From Deltaproteobacteria bacterium (GTDB lineage: Bacteria > Bdellovibrionota > FAC87 > UBA2466), in contig JACPWY010000031.1 in assembly GCA_016196825.1 (NCBI GenBank), forward strand, positions 1 to 37,047: a DNA stretch of 37,047 nucleotides, read 5' to 3'. A program made the translations under genes and the position numbers. The notes below the pieces were generated by a model. It did not search any database. It was not told the DNA's origin and was given only the letters and a program-made list of their open reading frames with translations. Shown piece after piece: positions 8,908-15,960 of this stretch. Within the stretch, counting starts at the first letter, position 1. Every line of letters begins with the position of its first letter.

Positions 8908-9540
8908 ATGATCAATCGTCTGTTTGGGAGAAAGGGGCCCCAGGCCATCCTTGCGGATCTCTATTCAATGCGGGGGGTGGACCATTTGGTAGGGCTCATC
9001 GAAAGTGAGTGTTTGCGGGTTGTGCCTCTTGACGAGGCGGTTCGGGGAAAAGGCACGGCGATTATTCTCTCGACGGCCCGTAAGGGGACTCTTGTGCAGG
9101 TGTGTCCGAGCCTTGAACAGAGGGCGCTTCCCGCGACGGTGATGGTCTCTGTGGATCGGGTGGGACTGAATGCTCTTTCTCTTGAGGATGAGAGGGCTCT
9201 TTACAGCTTGGCGCGGCCGGATGCTACCACCACGGATCCGGCCGCGTTGCGCCGTATTCTTGGGCCATTGCCGCTCGACAGAATCAATCCGCTGATCTTT
9301 CCGGCAATGTGGCGAGATTTGAGTAAGTTAACTGCGACACTCTTTGTCCTCGGCTGTGACGCGCGCGACGCCGAAGATCCCACCACTGCGATCGAGGATT
9401 TTGGTCACAGAGCGGGAAGGTCACCCGGCTACGTGTGGACAAAGGACTGGGAGGCGGGCGAATCAGCCATTGCCGTCAATGGTCGACACACGCTATCGTG
9501 CCGTCGAATCAACGAGGGGTTTGAGTTATGGCCCGAATGA
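8908..9540 (+). CDS. Hypothetical protein at the end of the heme operon
   Basis: This 210-residue soluble protein shows no signal peptide, membrane segment or family signature that I recognise. Its ATG follows the hemN stop with zero gap, so it is very probably co-transcribed and coupled with the heme genes. It contains two possible alpha/beta stretches ('GTAIILSTARKGTLVQV', 'ATLFVLGCDARDAEDP'). A single Cys sits in 'VLGCDARD', with others at 'SECLR', 'QVCPS' and 'LSCRR'. A heme-related role would be guilt by association only. Confidence 0.8.
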   Translation: MINRLFGRKGPQAILADLYSMRGVDHLVGLIESECLRVVPLDEAVRGKGTAIILSTARKGTLVQVCPSLEQRALPATVMVSVDRVGLNALSLEDERALYSLARPDATTTDPAALRRILGPLPLDRINPLIFPAMWRDLSKLTATLFVLGCDARDAEDPTTAIEDFGHRAGRSPGYVWTKDWEAGESAIAVNGRHTLSCRRINEGFELWPE

Positions 9541-9812
9541 AAAAACTTTCAAAAGGATTACGCCAGTCGAAGAGCAAGGACTTTTTGAAGCGCTTCAGTG
9601 AAGATCAATCAATGGTGGAATACTTCACTCAGCTGAGGATCATGAATCCTGCTGCCGAGCTAAAGAAAGGCTTGAACGCTCCTCGTCGAGAAGGCGGTTT
9701 TGTGCGTTTGGCCCACGCGCGCGAAGAATTCACCGCGCCAATCATCACAAAGGGCAAGTCTGTGCAGAAAGCGGTGCGGCGAAAGCCGTTGACCAAGAAA
9801 AAACTGAGGTGA
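9528..9812 (+). CDS. Small basic hypothetical protein
   Basis: This 94-residue protein is rich in Lys and Arg, especially at both ends ('MARMKKLSKGLRQSKSK' and 'RRKPLTKKKLR'). It has no signal peptide or membrane segment. The start at 9528 has GAGGGG 8 nt upstream and overlaps the previous gene by 13 bp; an in-frame ATG at 9537 forms an ATGA overlap and is a possible alternative. The charge suggests nucleic-acid or ribosome binding, which is inference. It ends the heme transcription unit; no terminator is obvious after it. Confidence 0.72.
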   Translation: MARMKKLSKGLRQSKSKDFLKRFSEDQSMVEYFTQLRIMNPAAELKKGLNAPRREGGFVRLAHAREEFTAPIITKGKSVQKAVRRKPLTKKKLR

Positions 9813-9827
9813 CACCGGTCGGAATCT

Positions 9828-9854
9828 TTGGCATCCTATTCCCTGGTTTATAGA
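9828..9854 (+). promoter_or_regulatory. Candidate sigma-70-type promoter for the repeat protein
   Basis: TTGGCA (9828-9833) lies 15 nt before TATAGA (9849-9854), inside the 64-bp gap after the basic protein gene and 22 nt before the ATG at 9877. The spacing is short, so this is a modest candidate. Confidence 0.3.
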
Positions 9855-9876
9855 CGACAAGAGACGGAGGAAAACA

Positions 9877-10119
9877 ATGGCAACTAAGGTAGCGAAGGTT
9901 GGAGTTAAGAAGGAAGAGGGCTGGCTCTATTACATGGACAAGAAGGGCAACATCTCCCGTGCCAAGATGGGGCGCGGGCGCAAAGCTTCGAAGGTAAAGC
10001 CGCAAGTCGTGGCGAAGGTCGGCGTGAAGCGCCAGAAGGGCTTCCTCTATTTCGTCGACAAACAGGGCGATCTCTCCATGGCGAAGATGTCCCGCAAGGG
10101 CCGCAAGAAGAAGCGGTAG
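9877..10119 (+). CDS. Small basic protein with a duplicated 'KVGVK..G.LY..DK.G..S.AKM' motif
   Basis: The 80-residue product consists of two copies, 40 residues apart, of a ~25-residue module. Copy 1 (residues 7-31) has 'KVGVKKEEGWLYYMDKKG' and 'AKM'; copy 2 (47-71) has 'KVGVKRQKGFLYFVDKQG' and 'AKM'. Each is followed by a Lys/Arg-rich tail. A strong GGAGG 6 nt before the ATG suggests high expression. Similar short 'GWLYYIDK.GD.SR..M' proteins occur, to my recollection, in Bdellovibrionota and other former deltaproteobacteria without known function. The basic tails suggest nucleic-acid binding (inference). Confidence 0.85.
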   Translation: MATKVAKVGVKKEEGWLYYMDKKGNISRAKMGRGRKASKVKPQVVAKVGVKRQKGFLYFVDKQGDLSMAKMSRKGRKKKR

Positions 10120-10153
10120 TTTCTGAGTGGGTCCCCGTGAGTTGAGGTGACGT

Positions 10154-11779
10154 ATGACTTCCTTTTGGCGATCGGGCGAACCCACAAATGAACCTGTTTT
10201 GAGCTACCGATCCTCGTCGCCAGAAACTGTTCGATTGAAAGAACAGCTGGCGACGATGATGGGTGACGATGTCGACATCCCGATCCTTATCAACGGTCGG
10301 GAACACAGAACAGGGCAGACCGAGCCCTGTACCCTTCCTCACAATCACAAGCATAGAGTTGGAATCTTTCACAAGGCTGGGGCTCCGGAGATTCGCAGTG
10401 CTATCGATGGAGCTCTAGAGGCAGCTCGTGGGTGGGCTGAAATGCCTTTCGACTCTCGGGCGCGGATTTTCTTGAAGGCCGCTGAGCTGTTGGCGACGAA
10501 ATACCGACCTATTCTGAACGCGGCGACAATGCTCGGTCAGAGCAAAACCTGTTACCAAGCGGAAATCGATGCGGCCTGCGAAATGGTCGACTTCTTCCGC
10601 TTCAATGTGTTTTTTGCCCAGAAGTTGGAGGAGATGCAGCCCTTCTCTCCGACGGGACTCATCAATCGGATGGAATACCGATCTCTCGAGGGTTTCGTCT
10701 TTGCGGTGACGCCATTCAATTTTACATCGATAGCGGGCAATCTGCCGACGGCCCCCGCGCTCATGGGCAATGTGGTCGTCTGGAAACCGGCCTCGACGGC
10801 CGTCTATTCGGGCTACTTCATCATGAAACTCTTAACCGAAGCGGGTCTGCCGCCTGGGGTGATCCAGTTCGTGCCGGGGAGCGGCGAGGCGGTGGGCGAG
10901 GTGGTTTTGAGTCATCCTCAATTGGGGGGAGTGCACTTCACCGGGAGCACCGGGACCTTCCAGAGGATGTGGCGGACAATCGGAAATCAGATCGAGCGCT
11001 ATCGAGGGTACCCGCGCATCGTTGGAGAGACGGGCGGGAAGGATTTTATTTTCGCTCATGCGTCGGCCGATCCAAAGGCGCTCGTGACAGCCGCTATTCG
11101 CGGGGCCTACGAGTACCAGGGGCAGAAGTGTTCGGCGGCGAGCCGAATGTATGTGGCAAAAAGCCTGTGGCCTGGAGTGAAGCAAAATCTTCTCGATGAG
11201 ATGTCGACCATCACGATGGGCGATGTCTCGGATTTTCGGAACTTCATGTCGGCCGTGATCGACAAAAAGAGCTTCACCTCCATCAAAAACTATATCGATG
11301 AAGCCAAGAAGAGCCGCGACGTGAGTGTGCTCTTTGGCGGCGGAGCCGATGACAGCGTTGGATATTTCGTCGACCCCACGTTGATTGAGGTTAAAGACCC
11401 AACCTACCGAACGATGTGTGAGGAGATCTTTGGGCCGGTGCTGACGGTCTACGTGTATGAGGATTCTCATTACGAAGACGCCCTGAAGCTGTGCGACGGC
11501 ACGTCGCCGTTTGCGTTGACGGGTGCAGTGTTTGCTCAAGATCGGCGTGCCATCGATTTAGCTAATCGAGTGCTCTATCAATCGGCTGGCAATTTTTACA
11601 TCAATAACAAGCCGACCGGGGCCGTGGTGAATCAGCAGCCGTTCGGAGGGGCGCGGGCTTCGGGGACCAACGATAAGGCGGGGAGTGTGTTGAACCTGCT
11701 GCGCTGGACCAGCGCGCGTACGGTTGCGGAGACCTTGGCTCCGCCTACGGACTATCGTTATCCGTTTATGGAGAAGTGA
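10154..11779 (+). CDS. pruA: L-glutamate gamma-semialdehyde (1-pyrroline-5-carboxylate) dehydrogenase
   Basis: This enzyme oxidises glutamate-gamma-semialdehyde (P5C) to glutamate with NAD+, the second step of proline catabolism. The 541-residue protein resembles the stand-alone, mitochondrial ALDH4A1-like type, including the N-terminal 'NEPVLSY', rather than the PutA fusion. Active-site elements are 'VTPFNFTS' and 'VVWKPAS' (Lys211) for NAD, 'GETGGKDF' with the general base Glu292, and 'YQGQKCSA' with the nucleophile Cys326. GAGG lies 6 nt before the ATG. No proline dehydrogenase is adjacent. The 3' flank is a long inverted repeat shared with convergent rpoH. Confidence 0.93.
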   Translation: MTSFWRSGEPTNEPVLSYRSSSPETVRLKEQLATMMGDDVDIPILINGREHRTGQTEPCTLPHNHKHRVGIFHKAGAPEIRSAIDGALEAARGWAEMPFDSRARIFLKAAELLATKYRPILNAATMLGQSKTCYQAEIDAACEMVDFFRFNVFFAQKLEEMQPFSPTGLINRMEYRSLEGFVFAVTPFNFTSIAGNLPTAPALMGNVVVWKPASTAVYSGYFIMKLLTEAGLPPGVIQFVPGSGEAVGEVVLSHPQLGGVHFTGSTGTFQRMWRTIGNQIERYRGYPRIVGETGGKDFIFAHASADPKALVTAAIRGAYEYQGQKCSAASRMYVAKSLWPGVKQNLLDEMSTITMGDVSDFRNFMSAVIDKKSFTSIKNYIDEAKKSRDVSVLFGGGADDSVGYFVDPTLIEVKDPTYRTMCEEIFGPVLTVYVYEDSHYEDALKLCDGTSPFALTGAVFAQDRRAIDLANRVLYQSAGNFYINNKPTGAVVNQQPFGGARASGTNDKAGSVLNLLRWTSARTVAETLAPPTDYRYPFMEK

Positions 11780-11780
11780 T

Positions 11781-11901
11781 CTTTCTTCGCCCAACGAGTC
11801 CTCACGTCGTCGCGCGGCCAGGGCGTTAATTGTTCGAGAAAAGTTCCACGGGGCCGTGTTGTGGCTGCGCGACGAAGTGAGAACTCGTTGTTCAAAAAAA
11901 G
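11781..11901. repeat. Very long inverted repeat filling the pruA/rpoH convergent gap
   Basis: The 29-nt arms 11792-11820 and 11862-11890 pair with 26 Watson-Crick pairs, one G-T pair (11816/11866) and two mismatches (11800/11882, 11806/11876) around a 41-nt loop. Interrupted pairing continues outward (CTTTCTT at 11781-11787 against the A-run and G at 11895-11901). Only one or a few nucleotides separate it from either stop codon. No T-tract follows the stem in either direction, so it is not a textbook intrinsic terminator. It could be a bidirectional transcript-end structure, an RNA-stability element or a MITE-like remnant. Confidence 0.9.
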
Positions 11902-11905
11902 ACAC

Positions 11906-12865
11906 TTACTTCATCAACAAATCATAATCCGGATAATTCTGCTCCACAAAAGTCTTCAGCTTACCCTTCAAAGCCTCCTCAATCTGCCTGGCCCGCTCTT
12001 TCGACACCCCATGCTTTTTCCCAATCTCCTCCAGAGTCAGCGGATTCTCCGCGATCAGCCGATCGGTAAAGAACACCTTATCCCGCCCCTCCAGCGTCTG
12101 AGAAAAGCGATTGAGAATGTCCTTAAAGAGCGAACGTTGCTCTTCATCGGCAAGCGTTTCATCCGCGGGCTTCCCAGCGTCCCGGATATTTTGAATGTGC
12201 TCAGTCTTTTCATTGTCCTTGGTCGGCGCATTGAGTGAGAGGTCGCCGCCACTGAGCCGTGCGTCCATCTCCTCCACCTCCTTAGGCGTAACGTCCAATT
12301 TTTCAGCGAGCAGCTTCACCCGTTCGCCTCGGGGCGCGCCCAATTTGTCCAGTTCGCGTTGTTCCTTTCGGAGGCGGTAAAAGAGTTTCTTCTGGGCTTG
12401 AGTTGTCCCCATCTTAACCAAAGAATAATTCTTCAAGATGGCGTCCTGGATGTAGCTACGGATCCACCAGACCGCATAGGTGGTGAGGCGAACCTCTTTG
12501 TATGGATTGAAATCCTGGACAGCCTTCACCAGGCCCATGTTTCCTTCCTGGATCAGGTCGAGGAGCTTCACCCTATAGTGAGCATATTCGTAGGCAATCT
12601 TGACGACGAAACGGAGATTGCTCGTTACCAGCTTTTGGAGAGCCTCTCGATCCTTGCTTTCCACGTATCGAATCGCGGTTTCGTGTTCCTCCTCCCGGGA
12701 GAGCAAAGGGTACTTATGCACCTCCCTGAGGTAACTAGCGAGAAGCGGATCGGGGGCGGAGATCGAAACCGATTTCGGTTTGACGGTTACACTGCGGAGC
12801 CTCTTGGCAATTTCTGATCTCTTCCGGCGGGGCGCCGCTTTTTTCTTTTTCTTCGGAGGCGGCAT
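11906..12865 (-). CDS. rpoH: RNA polymerase sigma-32 (heat-shock sigma factor)
   Basis: RpoH directs RNA polymerase to heat-shock promoters. It is 319 residues from the ATG at 12865; a TTG at 12883 is in frame upstream. Region 2 is clear: 'NLRFVVKIAYEYAHYRVKLLDLIQEGN' split across 2.1-2.2 and 'LTTYAVWWIRSYIQDAIL' in 2.4. The RpoH box appears as 'QKKLFYRLRKEQ'. Region 4.2 has 'LTLEEIGKKHGVSKERARQIEEAL'. It starts with an unusual Pro/Lys/Arg-rich extension of about 16 residues ('PPPKKKKKAAPRRKR'). The 5' end diverges from the DedA gene across an 80-bp spacer. Shine-Dalgarno support is weak. Confidence 0.94.
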   Translation of the reverse strand: MPPPKKKKKAAPRRKRSEIAKRLRSVTVKPKSVSISAPDPLLASYLREVHKYPLLSREEEHETAIRYVESKDREALQKLVTSNLRFVVKIAYEYAHYRVKLLDLIQEGNMGLVKAVQDFNPYKEVRLTTYAVWWIRSYIQDAILKNYSLVKMGTTQAQKKLFYRLRKEQRELDKLGAPRGERVKLLAEKLDVTPKEVEEMDARLSGGDLSLNAPTKDNEKTEHIQNIRDAGKPADETLADEEQRSLFKDILNRFSQTLEGRDKVFFTDRLIAENPLTLEEIGKKHGVSKERARQIEEALKGKLKTFVEQNYPDYDLLMK

Positions 12866-12945
12866 GATGGGCCAACCTATCAAAACAATTGAGTGAACGC
12901 TATATTGTGGCCAACCATGAAGGGCCCGGTTATTCTTCCTAACTA

Positions 12946-13587
12946 ATGGACAGGCTTTTCTACTACCTCACGGGGCTCTCCAGCAATGGGGCCTACGTGG
13001 TTATCTTTGCCGTCCTTTTCGCCTGTGGACTGGGATTCCCACTGCCGGAGGACATCCCTCTTGTTGCAACGGGCTATCTCATCTGGGATGGGACGCTGGA
13101 TTGGACCCTCGGCGGGCTCGTCACGATCGCTGGTGTGCTTATTGGCGACTGCCTGCTCTTTTTCTTCGGAAGCCGGGTGGGTCTGAAGATCTTGAAGAGC
13201 AAGCAACCTCTCGGCTTTCTCAAGCCGGCGAAGGTGCGCAGAGTGCGCGCCTACTTTCGAAAATACGGGGAGAAGATCGTCTTCTTTGCCCGCTTCATAG
13301 CTGGTTTCCGGGCGGTGGCGTTTTTCATGGCGGGTGCGATGCACATGCGTTTTCGCAAGTTCATCCTCTTTGACACGGTGGCCGCGCTCATTTCGGTGCC
13401 CATTTGGATTGGCATCGGCTACCTCTTAGGCCACTATTTTGGCGAGGAGATCGCAGACGTGCTTGGCAAGGTCAAACAGTTTAAGAATATCTTTACGGCT
13501 GTCACCTTCACGGTGGTCGCCATCGTGGTTATGCGCATAGTGATGCGATACCGCCAGAGTCGCAACCTAGAACGCCCGGTCAACTAA
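12946..13587 (+). CDS. DedA/SNARE-associated family membrane protein
   Basis: This is a 213-residue inner-membrane protein. DedA-family members are implicated in lipid (undecaprenyl-phosphate or phospholipid) translocation and membrane homeostasis. Residues ~15-60 contain the re-entrant-type signature 'GLGFPLPEDIPLVATGYL', and ~110-130 the second signature 'FFARFIAGFRAVAFFMAG' with the conserved Arg and Gly. Hydrophobic segments at ~55-75, ~135-160 and ~175-198 complete the topology. TATTCT lies 9 nt before the ATG and there is no clear Shine-Dalgarno. It is divergent from rpoH and convergent with the pdx operon. The exact substrate cannot be told. Confidence 0.9.
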   Translation: MDRLFYYLTGLSSNGAYVVIFAVLFACGLGFPLPEDIPLVATGYLIWDGTLDWTLGGLVTIAGVLIGDCLLFFFGSRVGLKILKSKQPLGFLKPAKVRRVRAYFRKYGEKIVFFARFIAGFRAVAFFMAGAMHMRFRKFILFDTVAALISVPIWIGIGYLLGHYFGEEIADVLGKVKQFKNIFTAVTFTVVAIVVMRIVMRYRQSRNLERPVN

Positions 13588-13640
13588 GAGCCTATCCCAA
13601 AATCCTTTCTACTCGGTGCGGGCAAAATGATGCGGCTATT

Positions 13641-14303
13641 TCAACGCCAGTCTTTGGGATCGAGCTTTTTGTAGAAGTCGCGCGAGCGCGAACGATTGCG
13701 GATCTTCGAGAATAGAAATGGTGAGAAGAAAATGAGGTAAGGCGACATCACCATCACGTACATGATCTTTCCTGGCACCCCGGCCATGACGAACTGGAAG
13801 AGAAGAAGAGCGCCAGCCAGGAGAGCGAGCCACTTTGCCTTCACCGGCAGAACAAAGTAGATGTAAAGCTCAAGATCTGGAAAGAGCGTTCCGAACGCTA
13901 GGCTGATGTTTTCTACGACATAGAGCCAAATAGGAGTGGGTTCTCCCACGACAAACGCCCCGGTGATCGCCATGATGTACGAAAAGAGCGTGAACACCGT
14001 TGTGGGGCCAGGGCCCCAGTGCCCCTCAATCGCGTCGAAGACAAAGAAGATGTAAAGGACGAAGAAGAATAGCCAGATCAGATCGGTGATGCCCTGTGAG
14101 GGGAATACGATGAGGCGCCAGAGCTCGCCATCGAGGACGGCCTGCGGATCGAAGATGAAGCGATCCATCGGTACATGGAGAATATTCTTGGCGACAAAGG
14201 CAATGACTGCAGCGGCGACGATGAAGCGGCCCAGGTTGGGCAAAGCCATGAAATCGAGCTTTTTGACAAACCAGCGCAGGTAGGCTGGGAAGCGACTATC
14301 CAT
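13641..14303 (-). CDS. Rhomboid-like membrane protein lacking protease residues
   Basis: This 220-residue polytopic protein has about six hydrophobic segments. It shows the rhomboid-superfamily L1 hallmark 'GELWRLIVFP', the 'AIEGHWG' end of TM2, and 'LPVKAKWLAL', as in Derlin/TMEM115-like proteins. The protease residues are missing: no GxSG serine motif in TM4, no TM2 His/Asn pair and no TM6 histidine. It is therefore probably a pseudoprotease that binds membrane proteins (inference). The ATG at 14303 lies 8 bp inside the end of pdxT; a GTG at 14312 is an alternative start. It is the last gene of the pdxS-pdxT transcription unit. Confidence 0.8.
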   Translation of the reverse strand: MDSRFPAYLRWFVKKLDFMALPNLGRFIVAAAVIAFVAKNILHVPMDRFIFDPQAVLDGELWRLIVFPSQGITDLIWLFFFVLYIFFVFDAIEGHWGPGPTTVFTLFSYIMAITGAFVVGEPTPIWLYVVENISLAFGTLFPDLELYIYFVLPVKAKWLALLAGALLLFQFVMAGVPGKIMYVMVMSPYLIFFSPFLFSKIRNRSRSRDFYKKLDPKDWR

Positions 14304-14889
14304 GTTGCTCACTCAGGTCCACGAAATAGCGGTGAAAGATGTCGGAGGTCGAGAGTTCAGGGTGAAATGTCGTAGCCAATGCGTGTCCCTGCCTCACCAT
14401 GATCGGTTCCGATTTCATCTGAAACAGTATATCGCAGCCCGAGCCGACCTGGGTAATGCGAGGGGCCCGGATGAAGACTGCCTCCTGCCGGTTTTGGTCT
14501 ACCCAGTGGTCGGTGGGGGAGACGATTTCGATGAAGCTGTCGAGCTGACGGCCAAAGGCATTGCGGCTCACCGAGATATCGATGGCGCCAAACGATTCTT
14601 GCGCCGGGTGCACGACCTCTTTGGCTAAAAGGATTGTCCCTGCGCACAGTCCCCAAGCGGGTCGTTCGCGGGTGAAACGGGCGAGGGGGTCCCACAGGTG
14701 GTTGAGCTTGAGCAGTTGGATCATCGTCGTGGATTCGCCGCCCGGAAGGATGATCCCGCTCAGGCCATCCAGATCTTTGGGTTGTCGCACCTCCACGGGC
14801 TCTGCACTCAGCGCACGGAGCTTTTCCACGTGTGGTTGAACAGCACCCTGAAGAGCCAGGATGCCAATCCTCAGGTTTTGTGAACTCAT
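14296..14889 (-). CDS. pdxT: Pyridoxal 5'-phosphate synthase glutaminase subunit
   Basis: PdxT hydrolyses glutamine and channels ammonia to PdxS for direct PLP synthesis. The 197-residue class-I glutamine amidotransferase shows 'GILALQGAV' at the N-terminus, 'LPGGESTTM', the nucleophile elbow 'WGLCAGTILLA' (Cys82) and the His-Glu pair in 'TFHPEL' (His176, Glu178). It lies 22 bp downstream of pdxS on the same strand. PLP is the cofactor of HemL in this window, though a regulatory link is not shown. Confidence 0.96.
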   Translation of the reverse strand: MSSQNLRIGILALQGAVQPHVEKLRALSAEPVEVRQPKDLDGLSGIILPGGESTTMIQLLKLNHLWDPLARFTRERPAWGLCAGTILLAKEVVHPAQESFGAIDISVSRNAFGRQLDSFIEIVSPTDHWVDQNRQEAVFIRAPRITQVGSGCDILFQMKSEPIMVRQGHALATTFHPELSTSDIFHRYFVDLSEQHG

Positions 14890-14911
14890 TTGAACCCTCT
14901 TGAACGAGAGG

Positions 14912-15787
14912 TCAGACGCCCCGTTCCTGCAAACGCTCTTCAGCGCGCAGCTGGTGAATGTCGAGCCCCTTCATCGGCATGCCTAAACCTTTCGAACATC
15001 GGGCGAGGATAGCGGCGTCGTGGAAATTCGCGGTCGCCTCGACGATGGCATGGGCCAGCTTCTCGGGGCTCTCCGACTTGAATATGCCAGAGCCGACAAA
15101 TACGGCCTCAGCTCCGAGACTCATCACAAGGGCTGCGTCGGCAGGAGTTGCCACGCCGCCGGCCGCAAAATTGGGCACGGGAAGCTTTCCCGTCTTAGCC
15201 ACGATCTGAACGAGCGAGAGCGGAGCGCCCAGCTCTTTCGATTCGGTCACGAGCTCTTCCGGGCCAAGGGTCGTCAGGCGTCTCATTTGTGACAGCATCT
15301 TGCGCAGGTGGCGCACAGCTTCGACGATGTTGCCCGAGCCGGCCTCGCCCTTGGTGCGGATCATTGCAGCCCCCTCGGCAATGCGCCTGAGCGCCTCTCC
15401 GAGATTGCGCGCACCGCAAACGAAGGGGACTTTGAACTGAAATTTATCGATGTGGTACTGCTCGTCGGCCGGAGTCAGAACTTCACTCTCATCGACATAA
15501 TCCACACCCAGCGACTCAAGAATCCGCGCCTCGACAAAGTGGCCAATACGGGCCTTTGCCATCACGGGGATCGAAACCGCCTCCATGATCTCGGTGATCT
15601 TCTCGGGAGGAGCCATCCGGGCCACGCCACCCTCTTTGCGGATGTCGGCGGGGACCCGCTCAAGTGCCATCACAGCCACTGCGCCTGCTTTCTCAGCAAT
15701 TACAGCCTGTTCTCGGTTGACCACGTCCATAATGACGCCGCCCTTGAGCATCTCGGCCAGCCCTGTTTTGAGTCGCATTTCATTCAT
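14912..15787 (-). CDS. pdxS: Pyridoxal 5'-phosphate synthase lyase subunit
   Basis: PdxS builds PLP from ribose 5-phosphate, glyceraldehyde 3-phosphate and PdxT-derived ammonia. It forms a dodecameric TIM-barrel core. The ATG at 15787 has GAGG 6 nt upstream and gives 291 residues. Conserved parts are '[10 protein letters not shown]' (Asp21), '[10 protein letters not shown]', '[11 protein letters not shown]' with the Schiff-base Lys78, and '[11 protein letters not shown]' with the second lysine Lys146. First gene of the minus-strand pdx operon. Confidence 0.97.
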   Translation of the reverse strand: MNEMRLKTGLAEMLKGGVIMDVVNREQAVIAEKAGAVAVMALERVPADIRKEGGVARMAPPEKITEIMEAVSIPVMAKARIGHFVEARILESLGVDYVDESEVLTPADEQYHIDKFQFKVPFVCGARNLGEALRRIAEGAAMIRTKGEAGSGNIVEAVRHLRKMLSQMRRLTTLGPEELVTESKELGAPLSLVQIVAKTGKLPVPNFAAGGVATPADAALVMSLGAEAVFVGSGIFKSESPEKLAHAIVEATANFHDAAILARCSKGLGMPMKGLDIHQLRAEERLQERGV

Positions 15788-15960
15788 GGGGAACCTCGTA
15801 AAAGCCCTCATTTCTTAACAGAATTCCCTAGGAATACGCAAATGGGTGGCACCGCGTTTGCTCTCTTGGTAGGGAGCTGGTTTTCGGCAGAGCGGAATGG
15901 GCGCACGCGCTGTCGAGCATTGGAAACGAAACGCGCCCAGTAGTCAGCGAGCTTAGGATT

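Noticed and set aside
12889..12906. TTGAGT and TATATT between rpoH and the DedA gene as a plus-strand promoter
   Set aside because: The spacer is only 6 nt, incompatible with a sigma-70 promoter.
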